Source: DASCQC01 sp036012865
GTDB lineage: Bacteria; Pseudomonadota; Gammaproteobacteria; Comchoanobacterales; Comchoanobacteraceae
Direction of reading: 5' to 3'
NCBI GenBank assembly: GCA_036012865.1
Contig: DASCQC010000005.1
Span: 23,136 to 87,135 of the forward strand
DNA: 64,000 bases
A model generated the notes under the pieces. It was not told the DNA's origin and searched no databases. It was given only the letters and a program-made list of their open reading frames with translations. Positions 1 to 8,912 of this stretch are shown here, piece after piece (positions within the stretch are counted from its first letter, which is position 1; each line of letters starts with the position of its first letter). The position numbers and the translations under genes were made by a program.

Positions 1-843
1 ACCGCCATCACTAAATTTGCATCACCGCTAGTCATTATGCTACTTTCCACCTGGTTTTTAATCAGGCTTACCAACTCTTACGAACAATGTTACCTTCATG
101 ATAAAAAGAGCAAAGGTGCTACCGTCGACAGAACACTGGTTCATGCTGTTTCACAATTAATTAAGTTTACTCTATTTATCAGCGCCTCCCTTGTGATTTT
201 AGATTACTTTAAAGTGGGCATATCAGGTCTATTAACCTTTGGTGGAATTGGTGGTATTGCCGTCGGTTTATCTGCTAAAGATCTGTTAGCTAACTTCTTT
301 GGAAGCCTTGTAATCTATCTTGATCGTCCCTTTCAAATTGGAGACTGGGTTCGATCTCCCGATAGAAACATTGAAGGAACTGTGATCCATATAGGCTGGA
401 GAGTCACTGTCGTCAGCACATTCGAAAAAAGGCCCCTATATATTCCTAATGCAACATTTACCAGTATCATAGTAGAAAACCCTTCTCGTATGAGTAATCG
501 TCGTATTAAAGAACTTATTGGGATCCGCTATGAGGATATCCCTGAAGCCAGAGAGATTCTAAAAAACATACGATCCATGCTTGCCTCACATGAAGACATT
601 GATCAAAAACAAACTCAAATGGTTTTCCTTGATCATTTTTGTAAATCCTCGGTCAATATCTTAGTGTATACGTTTACGAAAACAACCAATTGGAAAGAAT
701 ACCTACGAATCAAAGAAGATGTCTTACTCAAAATCAGTGACATTATTGAACACAAAGGGGCCTCCATTGCCTACCCAACGTCAGTTATTCATTTTAGTCC
801 CAACATCGATGGAGAGGAACCTCCATTACCCATTGACAAATAA
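1..843 (+). CDS. MscS-family small-conductance mechanosensitive channel (5' end cut by window)
   Basis: The reading frame is open from base 1, so the gene starts upstream; the first in-window ATG (37) need not be the start. The visible part starts within the membrane region and has a glycine/alanine-rich pore helix (GGIGGIAVGLSAKD) followed by the MscS beta domain (FQIGDWV, GTVIHIGWR, YIPNATF) and a C-terminal alpha/beta domain. These are the hallmarks of MscS channels that open on membrane tension and release solutes after osmotic downshock. The length and the pore-helix wording resemble the YnaI/MSL branch more than E. coli MscS itself. No cyclic-nucleotide-binding domain follows, unlike the three related genes in this window. 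The family call is secure; the subfamily and full length are not. Confidence 0.9.
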   Translation, partial: TAITKFASPLVIMLLSTWFLIRLTNSYEQCYLHDKKSKGATVDRTLVHAVSQLIKFTLFISASLVILDYFKVGISGLLTFGGIGGIAVGLSAKDLLANFFGSLVIYLDRPFQIGDWVRSPDRNIEGTVIHIGWRVTVVSTFEKRPLYIPNATFTSIIVENPSRMSNRRIKELIGIRYEDIPEAREILKNIRSMLASHEDIDQKQTQMVFLDHFCKSSVNILVYTFTKTTNWKEYLRIKEDVLLKISDIIEHKGASIAYPTSVIHFSPNIDGEEPPLPIDK

Positions 844-997
844 ACCTGCAAAACCATGCGACCCAACACAGGTTATAATAAATCTAGCTATTATAATATA
901 ATATATTGCAACCTATAGCTTTTTATCTATAAAATTACCGCCCAATATAAGCATAATTTGTAGATATGTACTATAATTATTCAGAACAGTCAGATGA

Positions 998-2395
998 GTG
1001 ATCAAAATGAATGTATTTCTATTACTTTTTGTCAAAGCCATCATCCTTATAGCAGGCGGTATTTTTTTGCTTTATGCCCTGTTAAAAAGAATAACCAATA
1101 TCAGTAACAAAAATATATTTTTCATATTATTGTGCTACTTGAGCTTGAGCTTAATCATTTTTTCATTGTATTTGGAGCATGCGCCTCTAGAAAATACATA
1201 TTTACTTCAAATGAACTATATTCACACCCTGACGACATTCGCTTGTTGCTATACATTGATTAAGTTTTTACATTATTTTATCTGGACTGGTAAATTAATC
1301 AAAAAAGCACAACTTATTCCTAAAATAATGACTAAGATTTTTCATACATTACTTTATATCATAACACTCGTCATATCTGTCCATTTTATTTTTAACCAAT
1401 CTATATTTCCCTATCTTGCTGTATCCGGTGCAACAGCAGCTTTTATAGGTTACCTGGCTCGTGATGCAGTAGCTCAAATCCTAGGAGGATTATCCATCAA
1501 CCTGGCTAAAAATATTAATAAAAATGAATGGATCCGTATTGGTACTGATGGGCCATTAGGAAAGATCATTGAAATGGATTGGCGATCAGTAACCTTAAGA
1601 CAGCTAACCGGAGTATTGCTAATCATACCCAACACTGTATTAACAAGTTCAAAAATATACAACTATTCAGCAAGGCCTAAACTCATTACTGCCATCTCTA
1701 AACTAAGCTTCCCCGGATATATCAATTCACAAGACGTAATTATCACTCTCAAAGAAACCTTCAATGATTTAAAATATAATATAAATCACTGCACATACTA
1801 TATTCATAGAAAGCAAGATAACTATATAATAAAAATCAGTTATCCCTCTACAATCAATTCGGTAAGAAATGACAAATCTAATTTTATTGAGACATTATCT
1901 TACAACCTTCATCAAAAAGGCATTCTATTGGACGGATATTATGATATAAAACAACAACAAAAATCAAAAAAACCATCCGATAAAATTTACACAACACAGC
2001 TACAAAAGACAGTTATCTTTCAACACATCAATAAGACTGCTGCTAACAAAATTATCAAAACAACCAGAATCAAGCACCTTCCACCTAAATCCATTGTATT
2101 CAACCCTAACGAAATGACCCATGAATTGCTGGTTCTTTTAAAGGGACACATCACAATTTCATATCGAAACAAGTATAACAAAATATTGCATGAAAAAACC
2201 TTCAGTCAAGGTGAGGTTTTAGGATTACATAGTTTGATTAATAAAACTCCTGAAATTGCAAAATTCATTTCAGATGAAGAGTCAGTTGTTGCTATTCTTG
2301 AAAACAAAGCACTTGAAATAATAAAAAAAGATCGGAAGACGATGAATACCCTCAAGTCAATGCTACAAGATCAAGAAAAAATACATAGCAAATAA
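998..2395 (+). CDS. MscS channel domain fused to a degenerate cyclic-nucleotide-binding domain (bCNG-like), copy 1
   Basis: The protein has about 465 residues: several N-terminal membrane helices, an MscS pore helix and beta domain (GATAAFIGYLARDAVAQ; MDWRSVTLR; VLLIIPNTV, about residues 145-225), then a C-terminal jelly-roll resembling a cyclic-nucleotide-binding domain (about 355-450). This is the layout of bCNG channels, the ligand-gated branch of the MscS superfamily. It is the most diverged of three paralogues in the window (see 37712 and 39419). Its binding-cassette region (GEVLGLHSL) lacks the arginine that normally contacts the cyclic phosphate, so ligand binding may be lost. The annotated start is GTG; an ATG nine bases later (1007) is equally possible and no strong ribosome site decides. 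The stop lies four bases from the convergent neighbour's stop. Confidence 0.85.
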   Translation: MIKMNVFLLLFVKAIILIAGGIFLLYALLKRITNISNKNIFFILLCYLSLSLIIFSLYLEHAPLENTYLLQMNYIHTLTTFACCYTLIKFLHYFIWTGKLIKKAQLIPKIMTKIFHTLLYIITLVISVHFIFNQSIFPYLAVSGATAAFIGYLARDAVAQILGGLSINLAKNINKNEWIRIGTDGPLGKIIEMDWRSVTLRQLTGVLLIIPNTVLTSSKIYNYSARPKLITAISKLSFPGYINSQDVIITLKETFNDLKYNINHCTYYIHRKQDNYIIKISYPSTINSVRNDKSNFIETLSYNLHQKGILLDGYYDIKQQQKSKKPSDKIYTTQLQKTVIFQHINKTAANKIIKTTRIKHLPPKSIVFNPNEMTHELLVLLKGHITISYRNKYNKILHEKTFSQGEVLGLHSLINKTPEIAKFISDEESVVAILENKALEIIKKDRKTMNTLKSMLQDQEKIHSK

Positions 2396-2399
2396 ACGA

Positions 2400-3293
2400 C
2401 TACCGTTCAACCGCATCCATTGTTTTCATAACCTTTTCATCATACCAATTAAAAAGAGTATGTGAGAATTTATCAGGGTTCGACTCTTGAATAAAATGCA
2501 TGCCTTCACCTAAGTCAGCCAAGGTTACATGATTAATGGTATCTTTACACCATTGAACTGTTTCCATGGTTGTCATGTAACCTGGAAAAGCATACATCAT
2601 CAGTTTTGGAACCGGTGAGTTAATAATAAAAGAAGTATAATTGGCAATCACTTCATTGGCAGGAGATTGCTTATTGCCCAAAGGAACTTCTTGCAAATAG
2701 TGCTCAAAAACCCTCCTCTCATAAGGCGTTGAAAATGCCTGTTGGTAAGTATTCATGACTTCTGTCGAAAGCTCCCCAAGAATAGCTTGTGGCATAAAGA
2801 TCTTGATAAGCTCATTTTCAACTGATATAGCGTCATACGTTGAAGAGTTTTTAAAATAACTTGCAAATTGCTGCACAGGTAAAGACAAAGTATTCCAATC
2901 GCTTGAAGGACGAACATGTGATTCAAAAAAAGCCATCCCTGATATCTTACCAGGAAAACGTCGTGCATAATCAAACCCAATAATAGATCCCCAGCCATGC
3001 ATAACAAGCGTAATGTTATCTAAATTAAGAGCCTGAATAAAACCATCAATGTATTCAATATGATTGTCTATACCAAAATGTATATTAGGTTTATCTGATT
3101 GCCCCATACCTATCAAGTCTGGAGCTAAACACCTGGCATAGGGAATAAAGGGTGGAACAATATTCCTCCATAAAAAAGATGACGTAGGCATTCCGTGCAA
3201 AAACAACACTGCACTATCACCCTCACCAGCATCTAGATAATGAATCTTAGAACCCAAAACATCTATAAAACGGGATTGTATACGTTTGTCCAT
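2400..3293 (-). CDS. Haloalkane-dehalogenase-like alpha/beta hydrolase lacking the nucleophilic Asp
   Basis: At 297 residues this matches the length and sequence pattern of haloalkane dehalogenases (DhaA/LinB type): an HGxPTSSxLWRN loop, an LxxHxWGS nucleophile elbow, an ESHVRP segment carrying the usual acid (E124) and a GEGMHF segment carrying the base (H266). The Asp nucleophile expected before WGS is Gly100 (codon GGC at 2994-2996), and the halide-stabilising Asn of HGNP is Met35. The elbow Trp (W101) is kept. With the nucleophile gone, normal dehalogenation should not occur; the reading frame is otherwise intact and well conserved. It may be a pseudoenzyme or have another activity. It lies six bases after a separate gene for NAD-glutamate dehydrogenase on the same strand, so the two may be cotranscribed. 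Confidence 0.8.
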   Translation of the reverse strand: MDKRIQSRFIDVLGSKIHYLDAGEGDSAVLFLHGMPTSSFLWRNIVPPFIPYARCLAPDLIGMGQSDKPNIHFGIDNHIEYIDGFIQALNLDNITLVMHGWGSIIGFDYARRFPGKISGMAFFESHVRPSSDWNTLSLPVQQFASYFKNSSTYDAISVENELIKIFMPQAILGELSTEVMNTYQQAFSTPYERRVFEHYLQEVPLGNKQSPANEVIANYTSFIINSPVPKLMMYAFPGYMTTMETVQWCKDTINHVTLADLGEGMHFIQESNPDKFSHTLFNWYDEKVMKTMDAVER

Positions 3294-3303
3294 AAACTAT
3301 CTC

Positions 3304-6300
3304 CTAATTTAACTTTGCCAAACCTTCCAGGTAACGGGAAGCTATTGAAAACACTGAAAACCCGTTATTACTGGAGCTTTTAATCTCATTTACAATATTA
3401 AACCATTCATTAAGATTAACTGAGTACTTTTTCAGCCATGTCTTAAATACAGGGTGATGCTTATCAATCACGACATCAGAGGACTCAACTTTCTTATAAA
3501 ACTGCAAGCACATTGCCATCATTGACTTGTCTATATCACCCTCCAATGAAGACCTCTGAATAAGATCCCATCGATTTTGATCAACTCTGTCCAGTAATTT
3601 TTCTCTTAAATTATTGATATGAAGCTTAGTATATATAAAATTAAATAAAGCTATTAATTTCTCTAAATCCTGAAGTTTTAATTCATCCGCCACTTTTAAT
3701 ACGTTAAGATAGACATAGATGTACCTCATTAAAACCAATCTCTTAATGGCTGGAAGATCCAACGAAGTCGCTCTTAAAACACCAATCAGCTTACTAACAC
3801 TCTTTCTTTGAAACTTGGTTAATATCATTTCAACATTCATGATTATTTTAGAAACGTCAACTGAACTTTCCTGGCTATCTGATAAGAATCTATCATGTTT
3901 CAAAAGCCATCTTACAGACATTTTCAGCATGGATGAAACGGCTATTAGTAATTCTTTATAAATAGCATTGGATACATTGTTTCTAGCTTTCTCAATGCAT
4001 TCAAAGCAAACTTCAACTTGAAACATTTCTCTTGCAATACTGAAGGCTTTGATAACATCAATAACATCACGATTGAGCTCTTCAGATATACGCTGTACAA
4101 AGGTAATCCCACCTTCATTCACAACCCTATTACTTAAATCTGTAGCAATTAATTGTCGCTTTAATCGATGATTTTGTAACTCGGTAGAATATTTTTCGCA
4201 GATGTGCTTAGGAAATAAAGAGAACAACATTGACTGCGCCAATGGCATCTCAGGAATATTTGAATTTAAAATATCCTTTTGTAGCTTATTTTTAACATGG
4301 CACAATAAAATTGACATCTCAGGGCGATAAAGTCCTTCGCCCATTTTGACTCTAGCCCTTAACTCTTCATTAGTAGGTAAAAACTCAATACTTCGATCTA
4401 AGTTACCATAAGACTCTTGCTGCTCTATCAATCGTCTAAAAACACCCATTCGTCGTTTTGATAACCGCAAAGATAAACTCAAGATTATGTTTTGTAATTG
4501 ATTGTTTTTAAGCACAAGCGCACAAACATTATCCGATAACTTTTGCAATAACTTATTGCGATCATTGAAGGTCATTTTTTTCTTGTCTAGCAAATCATCT
4601 AAAAGAATTTTTAAATTAACCTCATGGTCAGAGCAATCAACACCTGCAGAATTATCAATAAAATCAGTATTAATCCTGACTCCATTAGCAGCTGCTTCAA
4701 TACGAGCCAATTGAGTAAAACCTAAATTTCCACCCTCACCAATAATTTTAACTCGTAACTGGTCTCCATCAACTCTACATATAATATTATGATTATCACC
4801 AACATCTTGATGAGATTCACTGGAGGCTTTCACATAAGTTCCAATCCCTCCGTTCCATAAAAGATCACACGGAGCTTTCAAAATTGCCTGAATTAATTCA
4901 TTGGGCGTTAGTTTATGCGCAACTATCCCCAGTGACTTTCTAACTTGAGAAGAGATAGGAATCGATTTAACACATCGAGAAAACACTCCGCCACCTTGAG
5001 ATATAAGCTCTGAATTATAATCAGTCCACTGAGATTTTTTACCGTTGAAAAGTCTTTTTCTTTCCTGATAAGAAGAACCTATATCTGGATCAGGATCAAG
5101 AAAGATATGCTTATGATTGAACGCCGCTACTAATTTTGCAGAACGGGCTAACAACAACCCATTTCCAAAGACATCACCCCCCATATCACCAATTCCAACC
5201 ATGGTATAGGGCTGATCCACAGATTTACCTATCTCGGTAAAATGCCATTTGACAGATTCCCAGGCGCCTCTGGCTGTAATGCCTAATTTCTTATGATCGT
5301 AACCGTAACAACCTCCTGAAGCGAAAGCATCTCCTAACCAAAAGTCGTTTTGATTCGCAATCTCGTTAGCTTCATCAGAAAAAGTTGATGTGCCCTTATC
5401 AGCTGCCACAACAAAATAAGTATCATCATCATCATACGAGGTAACCTCAGGCTTTTTGACAACAACACCGTTCTTCATGTTGTCAACCATGCTCAAAAGG
5501 CTTGAAATAAATAAGCGATAACATTCTAAAACTTCGACTTTAGGGTCAGTGCCGTGCAATTGCTTACAAACAAAGCCACCCTTGGCTCCCGCTGGAACAA
5601 TTAATGCATTTTTAACTTCCTGCGCGGTCATTAAGTCATGAACCTCTGTTCGGTAATCATCGTATCGATCTGACCATCTTAACCCCCCCCGGGCAACCGA
5701 TGACATGCGTAAATGCACCCCTTCAAAACGTTTGGAATAGACAAAGATATCCATATAAGGCCGCGGTTTTTTTGCCAGCGGGATGGTTGATATTGCCATT
5801 TTCAAACACAATGTCTCGGCATTCTTCACTCGATAATTAGTTCGAACTGTCCCTGAAATTAATTCAATGTAACTACGAAGTATTTTATCCTCATTCAAGT
5901 TCTGAATCGTAGATAAATTCTCAAATAAACGGTTGTGATGTTCTAATAAAATTCTCGCTGAAACTTTACGACGTGAACCAAATTTTAACTTAAAATAACC
6001 TATCAATTCTTGGGTCAATAAGTAGTGTTTGTTCAAACACTCTGCAATGGATGTGTGGGTTAGAGTAAACCCTAACTGCTTGAGATAACAAGCATAAGCA
6101 CGTAATAGATTGACCTCCCGAATATTTAACTGAGCTGTAAAAATAAGGTAGTTGAAAGAATCATTATCAACATCCCCTGACAAAACCAGCTTTAAAGCCT
6201 GATAAAAATTATCTTCACAGTCCTCTAAATCTAATTTAATCTCTTCTCTGGGCATAGCCAAAATTTTTGATATATGTACCGAAGTGCCGTTAATATTTTC

Positions 6301-8070
6301 TTGAACACATTGTTCATTCAATAACTCAAAACCCATATACTCTAATATAGGGACAATTTTAGAAAGCGTAATGGTTCGATCATTAGCCTCAAAAATCATT
6401 AAACTGTATGAGGAGTTCTTGGAACGATTAATTCTCAACTGCAAGCAATTGGTTTCTATCGCTTTGATAATGTATGGCAAATCACGACTGGCTTGCAGGG
6501 GCGAGTAAATTTGGTGATATGCTGCAGAAAAACAACCTGAATATTTAGAATATCGACCCGCTAAAATGGCATCATATTGCTTGCCAAGCTGGTCCGTGAA
6601 ATTGTCCGTCCACGGCTCTGTTAATAATTCTATTTTCTCTTGTAGTTTAGAGACATCATAACTGATAAGACTCTCAGGATTTGTCCTAAAAATAAAATGA
6701 ATTCGTGCTAAAATAGACTCTGAAAAAACAGGGGTAGAATAAACCTCATTGGAATTAAACGCATTTAATAATAATGATTGAATCTTCAACCTTACTTTTG
6801 TACTAAACCTATCTCTAGGAATATAGAGCATACAAGAAACAAAGCGATTGAGAACATCATTGCGACAAAAAAGTCTAATTTGTGGGCGATCTCGAATATC
6901 TAAAATATTGTTTGAAAGATCATATAAATGATTAAAATCAGCCTGGAAAAGCTCTTCCCTTGGCAACCGCTTTAAAATATATAGGAGTGATTTATTTGAA
7001 AAACGAGACCTGTATTGCGTCTGTCGAACAATTTCCATAACTTTTTTACGAATAAGCGGTATTTTGGTAGGGTCGCTATCATAAGCATCCGAGGTCATTA
7101 AACCAATAAATCGGTCCTCACCCACAAAACCACCTTTAGCATCAAACCGTTTGACCACAAACATATCCGTGTAAGTAGAGCGATGAACCGTAGAAAACGT
7201 ATTGGTTTTAGTAAAATAAAACAATGAATTCAAGATGCTTTTTTCAGGCAATATTTTAGGGTACTTTGATAATGATTTTTTAGAAGATGTACTCGGGTTG
7301 GATCTTAATACGCCTAAACTGGATGTCGATGATAACACTAAATGGGATCGAGATTGAGGGGATAAGTCGTATCGACGATACCCAAGAAAAGTAAAATATT
7401 CCATCATCCAATTGATGAACTCAATAGCTTCCTCGTATTCTCCCTCAGCAAATTTATCTCTAATAGCCCCCCAAGAATCCCCCACCCCTTGAAGGTGCTT
7501 TTGCATCTTAGACCAATCCTTCACTGCTCGATAGACATCTTTTAGAACACCTTCCATCGACTTCATTAACAGGGACTGTTCAGACCGAGACAAACAAACA
7601 CCTAACTCAAACCACATGTATGATTCACAACGCGAAGAAGCGTGATCAAATTCTGTGAGGTAGCCTTCAGCATCTCGCAACACTCCATACCCAGCCAAGT
7701 TATGTAAAACTTTGATCGGATAATCATGCTGTTGAATAACATTTCGAATCGAGTCCACTAAAAAAGGAACGTCTTCACACACGATCCTAACGGCTGTGGT
7801 AGAAATATAATCACTATTGTCATAGTATTTGCTCGGATGTATTTTAATAATAGATTGACGAGGTTTACGTTGGAAAGCTAAATCCCAATGCCAATTGGCT
7901 GCCTGAACAACCCCCTCCAATATGGGAACTTGCAATAAATCACCTGACATTGCAGACAAATAACAACGTAAGAATTTTTTATGAGAAGCCCCTTGGCATT
8001 CTTTCCAATTAACTTGTTGTAAAATATTATCAACCAGCATTTCACGAGTAATTAACATGTACCATAACAC
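3304..8070 (-). CDS. gdhB: NAD-specific glutamate dehydrogenase, large (about 180 kDa) type
   Basis: The 1588-residue protein belongs to the large bacterial NAD-GDH family, which deaminates glutamate to 2-oxoglutarate and ammonia with NAD+ and acts mainly in catabolism. The N-terminal half carries the regulatory/ACT-like region; the catalytic core lies around residues 790-1200 and includes ARGGLRWSDR, the lysine-bearing VPAGAKGGF segment, and the nucleotide-binding VGIGDMGGDVFGNG segment. The C-terminal helical domain is complete. The first possible start is GTG (8070), with an ATG at 8058; neither has a clear ribosome site. An uninterrupted run of eight G (coding strand; C on the + strand at 5683-5690) encodes part of the conserved ARGGLRW motif. 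Together with the amino-acid importer at 50.3 kb it suggests that amino acids are used as carbon source. Confidence 0.96.
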   Translation of the reverse strand: MLWYMLITREMLVDNILQQVNWKECQGASHKKFLRCYLSAMSGDLLQVPILEGVVQAANWHWDLAFQRKPRQSIIKIHPSKYYDNSDYISTTAVRIVCEDVPFLVDSIRNVIQQHDYPIKVLHNLAGYGVLRDAEGYLTEFDHASSRCESYMWFELGVCLSRSEQSLLMKSMEGVLKDVYRAVKDWSKMQKHLQGVGDSWGAIRDKFAEGEYEEAIEFINWMMEYFTFLGYRRYDLSPQSRSHLVLSSTSSLGVLRSNPSTSSKKSLSKYPKILPEKSILNSLFYFTKTNTFSTVHRSTYTDMFVVKRFDAKGGFVGEDRFIGLMTSDAYDSDPTKIPLIRKKVMEIVRQTQYRSRFSNKSLLYILKRLPREELFQADFNHLYDLSNNILDIRDRPQIRLFCRNDVLNRFVSCMLYIPRDRFSTKVRLKIQSLLLNAFNSNEVYSTPVFSESILARIHFIFRTNPESLISYDVSKLQEKIELLTEPWTDNFTDQLGKQYDAILAGRYSKYSGCFSAAYHQIYSPLQASRDLPYIIKAIETNCLQLRINRSKNSSYSLMIFEANDRTITLSKIVPILEYMGFELLNEQCVQENINGTSVHISKILAMPREEIKLDLEDCEDNFYQALKLVLSGDVDNDSFNYLIFTAQLNIREVNLLRAYACYLKQLGFTLTHTSIAECLNKHYLLTQELIGYFKLKFGSRRKVSARILLEHHNRLFENLSTIQNLNEDKILRSYIELISGTVRTNYRVKNAETLCLKMAISTIPLAKKPRPYMDIFVYSKRFEGVHLRMSSVARGGLRWSDRYDDYRTEVHDLMTAQEVKNALIVPAGAKGGFVCKQLHGTDPKVEVLECYRLFISSLLSMVDNMKNGVVVKKPEVTSYDDDDTYFVVAADKGTSTFSDEANEIANQNDFWLGDAFASGGCYGYDHKKLGITARGAWESVKWHFTEIGKSVDQPYTMVGIGDMGGDVFGNGLLLARSAKLVAAFNHKHIFLDPDPDIGSSYQERKRLFNGKKSQWTDYNSELISQGGGVFSRCVKSIPISSQVRKSLGIVAHKLTPNELIQAILKAPCDLLWNGGIGTYVKASSESHQDVGDNHNIICRVDGDQLRVKIIGEGGNLGFTQLARIEAAANGVRINTDFIDNSAGVDCSDHEVNLKILLDDLLDKKKMTFNDRNKLLQKLSDNVCALVLKNNQLQNIILSLSLRLSKRRMGVFRRLIEQQESYGNLDRSIEFLPTNEELRARVKMGEGLYRPEMSILLCHVKNKLQKDILNSNIPEMPLAQSMLFSLFPKHICEKYSTELQNHRLKRQLIATDLSNRVVNEGGITFVQRISEELNRDVIDVIKAFSIAREMFQVEVCFECIEKARNNVSNAIYKELLIAVSSMLKMSVRWLLKHDRFLSDSQESSVDVSKIIMNVEMILTKFQRKSVSKLIGVLRATSLDLPAIKRLVLMRYIYVYLNVLKVADELKLQDLEKLIALFNFIYTKLHINNLREKLLDRVDQNRWDLIQRSSLEGDIDKSMMAMCLQFYKKVESSDVVIDKHHPVFKTWLKKYSVNLNEWFNIVNEIKSSSNNGFSVFSIASRYLEGLAKLN

Positions 8071-8237
8071 CGCTTAAAATTAACAAGTAATTTTAGCATA
8101 CCATTCCCTATAAAAACAAACTCTATCCTTAATACTTAGTATATTTTTTCTGACAAGTTCTTAAGTAGAATCCATCATCATTATTTGATATTTTCCAAAC
8201 AATCATTTATAGTATTAAAAAAACAGGTACAAATCAA

Positions 8238-8912
8238 ATGAGACTATTACTTGTAGAAGATGACCCATCTCTTGGAAAAGCTCTTGAGAAGGGCCTCAAA
8301 CAGATGCAGTTTACTGTTGACTGGGTAACCGATGGAATTCTTGCTGAAAACGCTCTTACCGTTGAGCACTTTGACCTTGTGATCTTAGACCTAGGTCTAC
8401 CCAAAAAATCTGGGACAGAAGTTTTAGAATCACTGAGAGCACAAAAAAACTCGACACCCGTACTCATACTCAGCGCCAGAGATGGCATACACGATCGCAT
8501 TGAAAGCCTGAACTTAGGGGCTAACTACTATATGCAAAAACCTTTCGACCTTGACGAGCTTAAAGCGACTATTCATGCCATACATCGAACAACCAATCGA
8601 CGCACGAACACCCAAATTACACTTGGGCCGTTAAAACTAGATCCCTCGAGCCATCAAGCCTCATTGAATGATGTCGTGATCAACCTATCAAGAAGAGAGT
8701 TTACACTCCTGCATAAACTGATTGAAATCCCCAATCGTGTCCTTTCAAGAGAATATATTAATCAAATCCTTTATGGGTGGAGCGATGACATCGATAGTAA
8801 CACCATTGAAGTCCATATTCACAACCTCAGAAAAAAGCTCAAAGACAACATTCAAATACAAACCATTCGTGGAGTAGGCTACCGAACAAAAGCCATTGAA
8901 TGCAATGACTAA
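8238..8912 (+). CDS. OmpR/PhoB-family response regulator (QseB-like)
   Basis: The 224-residue protein has a receiver domain (acidic residues E7-D8-D9, phosphoacceptor D51 in VILDLGLP, K101 in QKPFD) and a winged-helix DNA-binding domain (about residues 128-220) ending in the usual TIRGVGYR hairpin. It is the transcription-factor half of a two-component system whose kinase gene overlaps its 3' end by 17 bases. Wording of the receiver (MRLLLVEDD, DLGLPKKSG) is closest to the QseB/PmrA/TctD group. The target genes cannot be read from the sequence. It is divergent from the glutamate dehydrogenase gene, leaving a 167-base intergenic region in which both promoters must lie. Confidence 0.94.
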   Translation: MRLLLVEDDPSLGKALEKGLKQMQFTVDWVTDGILAENALTVEHFDLVILDLGLPKKSGTEVLESLRAQKNSTPVLILSARDGIHDRIESLNLGANYYMQKPFDLDELKATIHAIHRTTNRRTNTQITLGPLKLDPSSHQASLNDVVINLSRREFTLLHKLIEIPNRVLSREYINQILYGWSDDIDSNTIEVHIHNLRKKLKDNIQIQTIRGVGYRTKAIECND

